A DNA stretch of 64,000 bases from CAVSEK01 sp963726975. Its GTDB lineage: Bacteria; Actinomycetota; Actinomycetes; Mycobacteriales; SCTD01. Positions 44,884 to 54,589 of this stretch are shown here, one piece after another (position 1 is the stretch's first letter; every line of letters starts with the position of its first letter). The notes under the pieces are model-generated. The model saw only the letters and a list, made by a program, of their open reading frames with translations, had not been told where the DNA came from and ran no database searches. The stretch spans positions 124,001 to 188,000 of the forward strand of contig CAVSEK010000004.1 of assembly GCA_963726975.1 (NCBI GenBank). The letters are read 5' to 3'. Both the position numbers and the translations under genes were made by a program.

Positions 44884-46074
44884 CTAGTAGGTCGGCAGCG
44901 AGGGGTCGACCTGGGCCTGCCAGGCCAGCACCCCGCCCTGCACGTGCACGGCGTTCTTGAACCCGGCGGCCTTGAGCGCGGCCAGCGCCTCGGCCGAGCG
45001 GACCCCGCTCTTGCAGTGCAGGACGACCTGCTTGTCCTGCGGCAGCTGCGACAGCGCCGAGCCGTCCAGGATCTCGCCCTTGGGGATGAGCACCGAGCCC
45101 GGGATCTTGACGATCTCGTACTCCGCCGGCTCGCGGACGTCGACGAGCACGAACTCCTCGCCCGCGTCCATCTTGGCCTTGAGCTCGGTGGCGAGGATCG
45201 TGCTGCCGGCGGCGGCCTCCTGCGCCGCCTCCGACACGGTCCCGCAGAACGCCTCGTAGTCGATGAGCTCGGTGATGCTCGGGTCCTTGCCGCACAGCGG
45301 GCACTCCGGGTCCTTGCGGACCGTGAGCTTGCGGTACTCCATCTCGAGGGCGTCGTAGACCACGAGCGACCCGACGAGGGGCTCGCCGATGCCCATGAGC
45401 AGCTTGACCGCCTCGGTCGCCTGGATCGAGCCGATCGAGGCGCACAGGATGCCGAGCACCCCGCCCTCCGCGCACGACGGCACCATGCCGGGCGGCGGCG
45501 GCTCGGGGTAGAGGCACCGGTAGCAGGGCGCGTCCGCGCCGGGAGCCGTCGGCCAGAAGACGCTGGCCTGGCCGTCGAAGCGGTAGATCGAGCCCCAGAC
45601 GTAGGGCTTGCCGAGGAAGAACGCCGCGTCGTTGACCAGGTAGCGGGTCGCGAAGTTGTCGGTGCCGTCGACGATGAGGTCGTACTGCTCGAAGATCTCG
45701 TAGACGTTCGTCGAGTCGAGGCGCTCCTGGTGGAGCACGACCTCGACGAGCGGGTTGATCTCCTTGACCGAGTCGCGCGCGCTCTCGGCCTTGCTGCGTC
45801 CCACGTCGCTCTGGCCGTGGATGACCTGGCGCTGGAGGTTGGACTCGTCGACGACGTCGAAGTCGACGATGCCCAGCGTCCCGACGCCCGCGGCGGCGAG
45901 GTAGAGCAGCGTCGGCGAGCCGAGCCCGCCGGCGCCGATGGCGAGGACCTTCGCGTTCTTGAGCCGCTTCTGCCCGGCGGTGGTGACGTCCGGGATGATG
46001 AGGTGGCGGCTGTAGCGCATGACCTCGTCGCGCGACAGCTCGGCGGCCGGCTCGACCAGGGGCGGCAGGGACAC
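44884..46074 (-). CDS. moeZ: Adenylyltransferase/sulfurtransferase MoeZ
   Basis: A 396-residue fusion. The N-terminal E1-like domain has AIGAGGLGSPTLLYLAAAGVG (nucleotide loop), DFDVVDESNLQRQ, DGTDNFATRYLVND and zinc cysteines CYRCLYP and CPLCG. The C-terminal rhodanese domain has the active cysteine at about residue 354 in HCKSGVRS. MoeZ adenylates and thiocarboxylates small sulfur-carrier proteins for molybdenum cofactor, cysteine and other pathways. It is full length and undamaged, with the ATL gene directly downstream. Confidence 0.95.
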   Translation of the reverse strand: MSLPPLVEPAAELSRDEVMRYSRHLIIPDVTTAGQKRLKNAKVLAIGAGGLGSPTLLYLAAAGVGTLGIVDFDVVDESNLQRQVIHGQSDVGRSKAESARDSVKEINPLVEVVLHQERLDSTNVYEIFEQYDLIVDGTDNFATRYLVNDAAFFLGKPYVWGSIYRFDGQASVFWPTAPGADAPCYRCLYPEPPPPGMVPSCAEGGVLGILCASIGSIQATEAVKLLMGIGEPLVGSLVVYDALEMEYRKLTVRKDPECPLCGKDPSITELIDYEAFCGTVSEAAQEAAAGSTILATELKAKMDAGEEFVLVDVREPAEYEIVKIPGSVLIPKGEILDGSALSQLPQDKQVVLHCKSGVRSAEALAALKAAGFKNAVHVQGGVLAWQAQVDPSLPTY

Positions 46075-46204
46075 GATCGGTTCTCCTTCGACGTCTGAGG
46101 CCGTACGGCGGCGCCGGCGTACGGCGACCGTCCTTCCCGGGTCAAGGCCGCCGGGGCCCCTGCTGTTCCCCGCGGAGCGCCGCGGGCCGGACGCGCGTGG
46201 CGCG

Positions 46205-46960
46205 CTAGGGGAACGGCCAGGGCGAGGGGCTGCACGCCCCGACTCCCTTGGTCTGCTGCATCATCACCGGCGCGGCGGCACCGGCCGCCGGGCAGCCGGC
46301 GTGGCCGTGCCCGAGGGTGTGCCCGACCTCGTGGTTGACGACGTACTGCCGGTACTCCGCGAGGTGGCCGGTGTAGGCGTCGGCGCCCCGCAGCCAGCGC
46401 ATGCTGTTGAGCACCGCGCGGGTGCCGTTGCCGCAGGAGTAGATGCCGGCCGTGGACAGCGGGCGGCACAGGCGGTCGGTCGTGCGGGGGCTGGCGAGCA
46501 GCACCTGCACGTCGACCGGTCCGGAGTCCACCCGCTGGAAGGACAGCCGCCCGCCGGCACCCCACGACCGGGGATCGGCGAGCGTGCGCTCGACGGTCGC
46601 GGCGAAGGCCGCCACGTCGACGCCCAGACCGCCCTCGACCGACACGGTGTAGGTGCGCAGCGGGCCGCTGCCGGAGGGGCGGCCCCCGCCGGGCACGACG
46701 CTGAAGCTGCCGGACCCTGACGTCACCACCGGGAGGTCGGCGTCGCCGACCCCCGGAGGCGGCGGGGGGCTCGGCGGCGCGGGGATCGACGGCGCGGGAG
46801 CCGGGACGGCGGGTGCGAGGGCCGCGGGCACCCGCGCGGAGGCGGCTGCCGGGGCGGCGCGTCGCGGCGCGTCCTGCGCCTGCCCGCCGCCGCTCAACGC
46901 GTACCAGGCCAGCGGCACGGTCACCACGGTCAGCAGCAGGATCCGGTCGCGGTCCCTCAC
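46205..46960 (-). CDS. DUF3152 secreted metalloprotease-like protein
   Basis: A 251-residue protein with an N-terminal membrane anchor or signal (ILLLTVVTVPLAWYAL), a proline/alanine-rich linker and a zincin-like domain. The motif NHEVGHTLGHGHAGCP contains HExxHxxGHxH, the extended zinc site of metzincin-like enzymes. It corresponds to Rv3207c in the same neighbourhood of M. tuberculosis. Extracellular peptidase activity is likely but unproven. It is transcribed toward moeZ with a gap of about 130 bases. Confidence 0.85.
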   Translation of the reverse strand: MRDRDRILLLTVVTVPLAWYALSGGGQAQDAPRRAAPAAASARVPAALAPAVPAPAPSIPAPPSPPPPPGVGDADLPVVTSGSGSFSVVPGGGRPSGSGPLRTYTVSVEGGLGVDVAAFAATVERTLADPRSWGAGGRLSFQRVDSGPVDVQVLLASPRTTDRLCRPLSTAGIYSCGNGTRAVLNSMRWLRGADAYTGHLAEYRQYVVNHEVGHTLGHGHAGCPAAGAAAPVMMQQTKGVGACSPSPWPFP

Positions 46961-47038
46961 GACGGGCAGCGTCCCACGGCGGGGACCGGCGTCGCAGGCA
47001 CGACACGGCGGTCGAGATCGTGCTCACGCGGGCCCGAC

Positions 47039-47064
47039 GGTTCGCGGAGCACCGGCTCGGGCAT
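47039..47064 (+). promoter_or_regulatory. Possible SigB-type stress promoter of the csbD-like gene
   Basis: GGTT (47039-47042), 16 bases, then GGGCAT (47059-47064). This resembles the actinobacterial general-stress consensus GNNT-N14-16-GGGTAY with one difference, 29 bases before the GTG start. Confidence 0.4.
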
Positions 47065-47092
47065 CTCGTACGCGTCGAAGGGAGGCCTCATC

Positions 47093-47263
47093 GTGAGTGC
47101 CACGGACAAGATCAGCAACAAGGTCGAGGAGCTCAAGGGCCAGGCCAAGGAGTCGGTCGGCGGCGCCACCGGCAACGACGACCTCAAGGCCGAGGGCCAG
47201 GGCGACCAGGCCAAGGGCGACCTCAAGCAGGCCGGCGAGAAGGTCAAGGACGTCTTCAAGTAG
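47093..47263 (+). CDS. CsbD-family small stress protein
   Basis: A 56-residue, highly charged protein with the CsbD pattern KISNKVEELKGQAKESVGGATGN followed by a second AEGQGDQAKGDLKQAGEKVKD half. CsbD is a sigma-B-dependent general stress protein in Bacillus; its molecular role is unknown. GGAGG (47081-47085) lies seven bases before the GTG. A strong terminator follows directly, and a stress-type promoter may lie upstream. Confidence 0.88.
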   Translation: MSATDKISNKVEELKGQAKESVGGATGNDDLKAEGQGDQAKGDLKQAGEKVKDVFK

Positions 47264-47269
47264 GACACC

Positions 47270-47319
47270 CGGACAGCACGGAGGCCGGACCCCTCGGGGT
47301 CCGGCCTCTGTGCTGTCCG
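47270..47319. terminator. Strong stem-loop terminator after csbD-like gene
   Basis: A stem of about 24 bp with a single G-T wobble and a very short loop, between the converging csbD-like gene and the coiled-coil gene. Confidence 0.9.
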
Positions 47320-47333
47320 CGTCCGACGCAGGC

Positions 47334-49449
47334 CTAGGTCCCTGCTCGCCACCACGGCTTGCGGCGCGGCTCGTCGTCGTCGTCAGCGGCGGCGGCGGGG
47401 CTGCGGCCGGCCGCCCCCGCGGCGGCACGGGCAGCGGCGCCGGACGCCGCCGACCCGGCGCGCTGGGGCGAGGCCTTGAGCGGCTGGTGCGCGGGGCGCG
47501 GCCGGGCCGGCCGCGCGCTGGCCGGCCGCACCTCCGCCTCGTCGGCGCTCCCGCCGCCGCCCGCCGCGGGCACGTCCTGCGCGGTCGCGGCCGCCTGCGC
47601 CTCGCCCTCGACGTCCGCCGGCTCGTCGACGCCCTCGTCGGCAGCGGTCACCTCCGCCGGCGCGTCCTGCTGGGCGGCGTCTGCGGCGCGCGTCCTGCTG
47701 GGCGGCGTCCTGCTGGGCGGCGGCGAGCTCGTCGTGGTCCTCGGCCGCGCTCTCCTCGACCGGAGCGGTCGCCCCCTCGGCCTCGACCGCCTGCGAGGGC
47801 GACGTCTCGTCCCGTACCGCGTCGCGCTCCGACGTGGAGGTCACCCCCACCGGGGCGACCGGGACGTCCTCGTGCTCGTGGACCGGCGGCCCGGCGGGGT
47901 CGGCCGCCACCGCGGCGGTGTCGCCGGTGCCCGCGGGCACCGGCGGGCGTCCGGAGGTCGCTCCCCGGCTGCTCGCGCGGCCGCGGCCGGTCGCGGGGAC
48001 CAGGGGCGCCGGAGCAGCCGGGGCGGCAGTCTCCGCAGGGGCAGCCGCAGGGGCAGGGGAGGCAGCGGCAGGAGCAGGAGCGGGGTTCGACGCGCCCCGG
48101 CGCCGCCGCAGCAGCGCCTCGGCGAGGGCCAGCACGGCCTCGTCGACGTGCGCGAGGACCCGCCGCTCGCTGGCCGCGACCGTCTCGCGCAGCAGCTCGC
48201 CGACACCGGCGAGGACCTGCTCGGCGGCCGCGGCCGCGACCGGCCCGGTGAGCGTCTCGCCGACCCGGCTCGCGACGACCTCGGCCAGCCGCGGCGCGAG
48301 CTGCTCGGTGAGGCCGTCGCTGACCCGCGGCCCGACGGCGCCGGCGACCTCCTCGGCCGTCGGCACGCGCAGGGCGGCGACCCGGTCGGTGAGCTCCTCG
48401 AGGTCGCCGCGCACCGCCGAGAGCGTGACCTGCACCGCCCGGGTGGTGCCGTCCTCGCGCAGCTCGGTGACCTGCGCGCGCAGCACGGCGAGGTCCTGCC
48501 GCAGCCCGGTCAGCGCCTCGACGCTGCCGGCCAGCCGCGCCACGTCGGTGCCGAGGCCGGGCACGCCGCCCGCGGACCGGGCGACCTCGCTGACCCGCCC
48601 GTCGAGGGTCGACAGGTGGGCGTCGAGCCCGTCGAGCCGGGCCTGCAGGCCGCCCACCGCGGTGGGCAGCGTGTCGAGCCGTCCGCCGAGCTCGGCCAGG
48701 GCCGAGCGCAGCTCCTCGGGCACCTCGGCCGTCCCCGTGCTGAGCCCCTCGAGGCGGTCCAGGCGCGGGGACACGTCGCCGAGCACGGCCTGGGCGACCG
48801 CGTCGCGGACCGCGTCGAGGTCGGGTGCGGCCGGCAGCTCGGCGACGGAGCGGCGCAGCCCCTCCAGCTCCGGGCGCAGCGCCTCGCCGTCGGCCCGTGC
48901 CGCGAGGTCGGCCACGTCGGCGCGCAGGCCGGCCAGCGGCGACACCCGGTCGTGCAGCCCGGCCAGGTCGCGCTGCAGCGCGGCGAGCGCGTCGGGGAAG
49001 GCCCCGACGGCCCGCGACAGCTCCTCGACGGCGCCGCCGTGCGCACCGATGTCGGCGGCGAGCGCCGTGACCCGTACGGCCAGCTGGTCGGCACCCGCGG
49101 CGCTGCCGCCACCGGCAGCGCCGATCTCCTCCAGCCGCCGCGCCAGGCCGTCGACCCGCTCGGCGAGCGAGGCCTGCGTGCGGCGCAGCTCGCCCGACTG
49201 CGCCGACAGCTCGCCGCTGAGCCGCTCGACGGCGGTGCCCGACGCCGTGCCGGTCAGCGCCTCGGCGACCCGGGCGATCTGGCTGCGCAGGTCGGTGAGC
49301 ACGGCCGCCACCTGGCGCTGCTCGCCGATCTGGTCCTCGACGGCCCGGCTGAGCAGCGCCTGCATGCGCTGCGCCACGGGTCCCTCGCTGGGGACCAGCC
49401 CGGGCACCGCCGTCGGTGCCTCCTGGCCGCTCCTGCTGCTGTCCGCCAC
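47334..49449 (-). CDS. Large coiled-coil protein with disordered acidic C-terminus (apparent frameshift near 47685)
   Basis: About 705 residues. Residues 20-420 are almost continuous heptad-like helix with repeated D-x-L-x-x-R/L patterns (for example LDGLDAHLSTLDGRVSEV), indicating a long coiled coil. An Ala/Pro-rich linker, an acidic region with DAAQQ repeats and a basic end RRKPWWRAGT follow. The last 105 residues lie in a different frame from the rest, and the shift falls inside the DAAQQ repeat near 47660-47700. I do not recognise the family; a structural or scaffold role is inference. No signal or membrane segment is present. Confidence 0.7.
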
Positions 49450-49515
49450 GCATCCTCCTCGTCCGACCTGCGCGGTGATCCTGTCACTCCGCGCAGCGTC
49501 CCGCGGCGGGTCGGC

Positions 49516-50463
49516 TCAGCCCGGCCGGGCCGCCAGCTCCTCGCGCAGGCCCAGGAACGCCCGCGCGACGACGTCGGGCCGCTCCATCTGCGCGACGTGC
49601 CCCACGTCGTCGAGCACGAGCAGCCGCGCGTCCGGGAAGGTCCGCGCGGCCCGGGGGGCGATGGACACGTCGACGAGCCGGTCCTGCGCGCCCCACACGA
49701 GCAGCGTCGGTGCGGTCGCCCGGGCCGCCTGCTGCCACAGGCTGCGCGCGCCCGGCGCGAGGTAGGCGGCGACCAGCCCGCGCAGCGAGTCGCGGAAGGC
49801 GACCGCCTCGTGCGGGAGGCCGCTGCGCCGGCGGACCTCCTCGACGGCCTCCGCGACCCGCTCGGCGGAGATCCGCGAGGGGTCGGCGTAGCACAGCTGC
49901 AGCACGGCCCGCGCCCGCTGCTCCGGCGTCGTGCGCGCCAGGGCCCGCCGGGCGAGCCGGTCGAGGCCGGGCAGCAGCAGCAGCGGCAGCCGCGGGTCGC
50001 TCCCCCGGCGCGGCCGCAGCGCCGGCAGCGCCGGGGAGACCAGCGTGAGGGTGCGCACGAGGTCGGGCCGGCGCGCGGCGACGACCGTGCTCACCGCGCC
50101 CCCGAGCGAGTTGCCGAACAGGTGCACCGGACCCCGGCCGCTGCGCTCGACGCACCGCACGACGGCCTGGGCGTGCGTGCGCAGCCGGTAGCGCCCGTCG
50201 GCCGGCGGTGCGCTGCGCCCGAAGCCGGGCAGGTCGAGCGCCTCGGCCTCGACCTGCCCGGCGAGCAGCGCCACGAGGTCGGTCCAGTTGGTCGACGACC
50301 CGCCCAGCCCGTGCACGAACAGGGCCGGCTCCCCGCCCTCGCGCGGGCCGGTGCGCACCCAGGTCCCGTCGCGGTCCTCGCCGGGCCACGGCGGCACGTG
50401 CCCGTCCAGGACGGGCAGCGGCGCCCGCGACAGCGAGGGCGACCGGACCGGCGCGTCCGTCAC
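49516..50463 (-). CDS. Alpha/beta hydrolase (lipase/esterase-like)
   Basis: A 315-residue enzyme with the oxyanion segment LFVHGLGGSSTNWTDL, nucleophile elbow GNSLGGAVS, an acid in WGAQDRLVD and the histidine in LDDVGHVAQMERP, so the triad is complete. The substrate is unknown. The M. tuberculosis neighbourhood also encodes a lipase (Rv3203), but the orthology is uncertain. The GTG start overlaps the TGA of the S51-like gene, making it the third gene of a coupled operon. Confidence 0.85.
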   Translation of the reverse strand: MTDAPVRSPSLSRAPLPVLDGHVPPWPGEDRDGTWVRTGPREGGEPALFVHGLGGSSTNWTDLVALLAGQVEAEALDLPGFGRSAPPADGRYRLRTHAQAVVRCVERSGRGPVHLFGNSLGGAVSTVVAARRPDLVRTLTLVSPALPALRPRRGSDPRLPLLLLPGLDRLARRALARTTPEQRARAVLQLCYADPSRISAERVAEAVEEVRRRSGLPHEAVAFRDSLRGLVAAYLAPGARSLWQQAARATAPTLLVWGAQDRLVDVSIAPRAARTFPDARLLVLDDVGHVAQMERPDVVARAFLGLREELAARPG

Positions 50464-51131
50464 GGCCGCACCGCCCGGCTCTGCCCGACCTCGAGCAGCT
50501 CGCCCTCGCGCACCAGCGCGGTGGGCGCGCTGCCGACCGCGGTGAGCACGCCGTCGCGCACGACGACGCCGGACTGCTCGGGCAGGCCGAGCACCAGGCC
50601 GTACGGCGGGAGCGCGGCGAGCAGCGCGCGCGTCCAGCCCGCGCGCTGACCCGTCCAGTGCGGCACGACGGCCAGGTCGGGCAGCACGCCCAGGCCGGGC
50701 ACGACCCCCGCGTCGCCCTCGGGCAGCACGGTCGCGCCGCAGAGCACCATCGCGCCGGCGCTCGAGCCCGACACCGTGCCGCCGTCGTCGAGCAGGGCGC
50801 GCACGACGTCGCCGACCGGCGTGCCGGTGAGCGCCTGCAGCAACCGTGCCGGGGAGCCGCCGGGCAGCACGAGCAGCCGGGCCCGGCGCAGCACCTCGAG
50901 CGCGCCCTCGGGGTCGACGCGGACGTCGGGGGCCGAGACGGCGTCGCTCGCGCCCAGCGCGCGGAAGTGCTCCACGCCGTGGCGGCCGGCGGTGTCGTAC
51001 TCGCGACCGACCGCCCCGGCGAGCGCGGTCACGACGACCGGGCCACCGGCGTCGCGCAGCAGCGCCGCGTCCATCTCGCGGCAGTCGGGCCCGAACTCCG
51101 CGCCGCCCTGCAGGCACACGGTGCCGGTCAC
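50460..51131 (-). CDS. Peptidase S51 / cyanophycinase-like protein
   Basis: A 223-residue protein of the class I glutamine-amidotransferase-like fold used by dipeptidase E and cyanophycinase. LLVLPGGSPARLLQAL precedes the nucleophile segment GGTVSGSSAGAMVLCG, where the serine of GSSAGA acts as nucleophile. A following VVPHWTGQR supplies the histidine. It may cleave Asp-containing dipeptides; the substrate is not shown by sequence. It is coupled by GTGA on both sides, between the PP2C phosphatase gene and the hydrolase gene. Confidence 0.85.
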   Translation of the reverse strand: MTGTVCLQGGAEFGPDCREMDAALLRDAGGPVVVTALAGAVGREYDTAGRHGVEHFRALGASDAVSAPDVRVDPEGALEVLRRARLLVLPGGSPARLLQALTGTPVGDVVRALLDDGGTVSGSSAGAMVLCGATVLPEGDAGVVPGLGVLPDLAVVPHWTGQRAGWTRALLAALPPYGLVLGLPEQSGVVVRDGVLTAVGSAPTALVREGELLEVGQSRAVRP

Positions 51132-53737
51132 GCCGCCCCCTCGGGCAGGTGCGACAGCACGAGCAGGGCGACGTCGTCGTCGGCGCCCTGGGCCCGGCCG
51201 AGCGCCTCCAGCACGGCGTCGCAGACCTCGTCCGGCGACAGCCGCAGCCCGCGGAGCGCTCGGCGCAGCCGCTCGAGCCCGTCGTCGAGCGGCTCGGTGC
51301 GGTTCTCGACGAGGCCGTCGGTGTAGAGGACCAGCGTGTCGCCGGGGCTCAGCCCGACGGTGCGCTCGGTGTAGCGGGCGGCGAACGACCCCAGCGGCGG
51401 CCCGGGGTCGAGCTCGACGAAGGCCGGCTCGCCGTCCCGCGGCGCGAGCAGCGGCGGCGGGTGCCCGGCCGAGGCGACGGTCAGCGTCGCGGCCTCCTGG
51501 TCGTAGGCCGCGACGAGCAGGGTGGCGAGCTCGAGGTCGAGCAGGACGTCGACGCTGGCCGCGAGCCGGGTGAGCAGGTCGGCGGGGCCGTGGCCCTCGA
51601 GCGCCAAGGTGGCCACGATGGCGCGCAGCTGGCCCATCCGGGCGGCGCTGCGCATGCCGTGGCCCATGACGTCGCCCATGGCGACGACGAGCCCGCGCCC
51701 GACCGCGACGCCCTGGTACCAGTCGCCACCGACGAAGGCGCCGGTCGTGCCGGGCAGGTAGCGCGCGGCGGCCCGCAGGCCGGGCAGGTCGGGCAGCCGG
51801 CCCGGGAGCAGGCTGCGCTGCAGCGTGATGCCGGTGCGCCGCTCCGCGCCGTAGAGCAGCGCGTTGTCCAGGGCCACCCCCGCCCGTCCGGCGAGGTCCT
51901 CCAGCAGCGAGCGGTCGACCGGGCCGCCGGAGGGCTGGCCGACGGTCATCGCGCCGAGCACGCGGCCGCGGCTCGCCAGCGGCACGGTGAGCGCCGACGA
52001 CTGCTCCCCCGAGCGGGCCGCGGCCAGGGTCTGCTCGTCGAGGTCGGCCTCGGCGAGCATCTCGTCGACCGCCTCCTGGGGCACGGTCGGCAGCCACTCG
52101 GCCACGCCGGTGCGGGCGACGGCGCCGACGCCGATCGGGTCGTCGGTGCTCAGCGGCAGCGCCAGCACGAGCTCGCGCAGGCCGTCGAGCTCGTCGGGGT
52201 GCTCGTGCGCGACGAGCACGACGTGCACGCGCGACGGGTCGGCCCCGGTCGAGCCGCGCAGCTGCGCGTGCGTCTCCCCGGTCATGGCCACGACCACCCA
52301 CGAGCCGAGGTCGGGCACGACCAGGTCGCTGAGCCGCTCGAGCACCTGCGACGGCTCCAGCGACTCGGCGAGGCGCCGGGAGGCGTCGGCGAGCAGGGCC
52401 AGCCGGGTGTTGGCGGCCGCGGCCTCGGCGTACGCCCGCTCGCGCTCCACCACCGCCTGGCGGCGCTCCGCGTCGGCCCGCTCGCGCTCCTTCTCGGCGC
52501 GCCGGCGGCCGGTGATCTCGCGGAAGTAGACCGACAGCCCCTCCGGGCCGGGCCAGGCGTTCAGCGCGTACCAGGCGCCGTCCGGGCCGCTGGCCGCCTC
52601 GAAGACGACCGGCTCGCCGCTGCGGGCCGCCCGCTCGTACTGCTCCTGGAACGGGCTGTCCAGCGTCTCGGGGAACTCCTGCCAGAGCACCGTGCCGAGC
52701 AGGTCCTCGCGGCGGCGGCCGAGCAGCCGCTCGGCCTCGCGGTTGACGTAGGTGAAGCGCCAGGCCCCGTCGAGGGCGTAGAACGCGTCGTTCATCGTCT
52801 CGAGGACGCGCACGACGCGGTCGCGCGCCTCGCGCAGCTCGGTCGTGTCGTACGCGACGCCGAGCAGGCGCGGCGCGCCGCTGCGACCGCGCTCGACGAG
52901 CACCCGGCCGCGGGCCTCGACCCAGCGGACGTCGCCGCCCGGCCGGACGATGCGGTACTCCGCGGAGAAGTCGCCGCTGGTGCGCACGGCCTGCTCGATG
53001 AGCGTCGAGACCCGCTCGAGGTCCTCGGGGTGGACCCGCTCGGTGAAGCTGTCCAGGTGCTCGCGGAACGTGGCGCGCTCGTAGCCGAACAGCCGCACGA
53101 GCCGGTCGTCCCAGCGCAGCACGCCGCTGTGGATCTCGAGGTCGAAGCTGCCGATGTCGGCGGCGTCCAGGGCGAGGTCGAGCCGGGCGGCGGTGCCCGC
53201 CGCCTCGCGGCTCAGGGCCTGCAGCTCCAGCTCCGCGACGACCGAGGTGGCGAGCTCGGTGAGCACGTCGAGGTGCCGGTCGGTCCAGGGCCGCCGGACG
53301 CTGTCGTACGCGCAGAGCGCCCCCAGCACGGCGCCGGAGGCGTCCCGCAGGGGGACGCCGAGGTAGGCGCCGACGCTGCCGGAGGCGACCGGCGGCAGCT
53401 GCCGGACCCGGTCGTCGCCGGCGGCGTCGGGCACCACCAGCGGGCCGCCCTCGGTCACCGTGACGGTGCACAGGCTGTCCGACCGCGGGCTGCGGACCGG
53501 ACCGGGAGCGACCTCGGCCAGCTCGCCGTAGGCGCTGACGACGACCTGGGCCTCCCCCGTGAGGGAGACCTGGGCACGGGGCGCCTCGAGCAGCAGGGCC
53601 GCCAGCCGGGTCAGCCCGTCGAGGCCGGCCGCGTCCGCGGAGGCCGAGACGAGCCGGTCCACGGCGGCCAGGCGCGCCGGGTCGCCGAGCGCGGCGGAGG
53701 ACCCGTCCTCCAGCGGCAGGGCGTTGACGGTCGGCAC
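51128..53737 (-). CDS. GAF-PAS-PAS-GAF-PP2C (SpoIIE/RsbU-type) phosphatase
   Basis: An 869-residue signalling protein: GAF (residues 40-175), two PAS domains (185-300 and 310-430), a second GAF (450-620) and a PP2C-SIG phosphatase domain (640-860). The phosphatase has LQRSLLPGRLPD, FVGGDWYQGV, VVAMGDVMGHGMRSA, ASAGHPPPLL and LYTDGLVENR. The usual GGDWYD reads GGDWYQ, so one metal-coordinating aspartate is changed to Gln. Such proteins dephosphorylate anti-anti-sigma factors in partner-switching stress control; no partner gene is in the window. It is the first gene of a three-gene coupled operon. Confidence 0.88.
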   Translation of the reverse strand: MPTVNALPLEDGSSAALGDPARLAAVDRLVSASADAAGLDGLTRLAALLLEAPRAQVSLTGEAQVVVSAYGELAEVAPGPVRSPRSDSLCTVTVTEGGPLVVPDAAGDDRVRQLPPVASGSVGAYLGVPLRDASGAVLGALCAYDSVRRPWTDRHLDVLTELATSVVAELELQALSREAAGTAARLDLALDAADIGSFDLEIHSGVLRWDDRLVRLFGYERATFREHLDSFTERVHPEDLERVSTLIEQAVRTSGDFSAEYRIVRPGGDVRWVEARGRVLVERGRSGAPRLLGVAYDTTELREARDRVVRVLETMNDAFYALDGAWRFTYVNREAERLLGRRREDLLGTVLWQEFPETLDSPFQEQYERAARSGEPVVFEAASGPDGAWYALNAWPGPEGLSVYFREITGRRRAEKERERADAERRQAVVERERAYAEAAAANTRLALLADASRRLAESLEPSQVLERLSDLVVPDLGSWVVVAMTGETHAQLRGSTGADPSRVHVVLVAHEHPDELDGLRELVLALPLSTDDPIGVGAVARTGVAEWLPTVPQEAVDEMLAEADLDEQTLAAARSGEQSSALTVPLASRGRVLGAMTVGQPSGGPVDRSLLEDLAGRAGVALDNALLYGAERRTGITLQRSLLPGRLPDLPGLRAAARYLPGTTGAFVGGDWYQGVAVGRGLVVAMGDVMGHGMRSAARMGQLRAIVATLALEGHGPADLLTRLAASVDVLLDLELATLLVAAYDQEAATLTVASAGHPPPLLAPRDGEPAFVELDPGPPLGSFAARYTERTVGLSPGDTLVLYTDGLVENRTEPLDDGLERLRRALRGLRLSPDEVCDAVLEALGRAQGADDDVALLVLSHLPEGAA

Positions 53738-53775
53738 CGCCGAAGACTAGCGGCGGGGGCGGGACGGGCGCGCCC

Positions 53776-54489
53776 TCAGGCGCTCGCCCCGAGGCCCAGC
53801 CGCCGGTTGAGGGCGTCGAGGGTCGCCCGGATGACGGCGGAGCGGACGTCGTCGCGCACCACCGCCGCGCCGGTCAGCCGCTCGGTCGCGCGGGAGGTGA
53901 GCAGGGTCAGCGCGACGAGCACGGTGCGCTCGGAGCCGAGCTCGGCCACCTCGACCTGCTCGAGCTCCAGCCGCAGCGCGCCGCCCGACAGCGCCTCGAC
54001 CGACCGCAGCGTGGCGTTCGCGACGGCCCGCTGCACACCGCGGCTCGACGCGGCAGAGGACGACGTGCCGGTGCTCGAGCGCCCCTGCTGCTCGAGCACG
54101 ACGGTCGCCGTCACCTCCAGCCCCGCGGACACCAGCCGCACCTCCGTGATCGACGGCCGGAGGCCCCGCTGCGCGGGGACCTCCGCGGGGGACGGGGCGG
54201 GGGCTGGGCTTGGGGCTGCGGCGGGGGCTGGGCTGGGGGCCGGGGCGGCCGGCGGGGTGCTCTCCAGGGCGATCCGCGACGGGTCGACGCCGACGCCGTA
54301 CTCCTGCTCGAGCAGCAGGCCGACCGCAGCCGCCACGGCGACCCCGTCGGCACCGGGTTCGAGCGCGAGCCGCAGCGTGCCGAGGTCGGCGGGGTCGGCG
54401 CCGTGCGCCTCCGCCTGCAGGTCGGCGGACGCCACGCCCGGGACGGCGCGCAGCGCCTCCTCCAGGTCGTGCTGCTCCTGCGGACGCAT
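53776..54489 (-). CDS. Unrecognised two-domain protein
   Basis: A 237-residue protein without signal or membrane segments. The N-terminal 80 residues form a small alpha/beta unit (ALRAVPGVASADL, LEPGADGVAVAAAVGLLLEQEYG, VDPSRIALE). A Pro/Ala linker and a C-terminal beta-rich unit (RPSITEVRLVSAGLEVTATVVLEQQG ... RATLDALNRRLG) follow. The pattern is reminiscent of ACT-like or Asp23-like small domains, but I cannot name the family. It lies between the PP2C phosphatase gene and ku on the same strand. Confidence 0.6.
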   Translation of the reverse strand: MRPQEQHDLEEALRAVPGVASADLQAEAHGADPADLGTLRLALEPGADGVAVAAAVGLLLEQEYGVGVDPSRIALESTPPAAPAPSPAPAAAPSPAPAPSPAEVPAQRGLRPSITEVRLVSAGLEVTATVVLEQQGRSSTGTSSSAASSRGVQRAVANATLRSVEALSGGALRLELEQVEVAELGSERTVLVALTLLTSRATERLTGAAVVRDDVRSAVIRATLDALNRRLGLGASA

Positions 54490-54589
54490 GGTCCCCCTCG
54501 ACGGCTGCGGCGGTGTCGCCCTCCCTCGCGGATCGGCGCGCGAGGCGGCTTCCTTGAGCGCCCGGCGGGGAGGCGGTCGGGGCGGAAGG

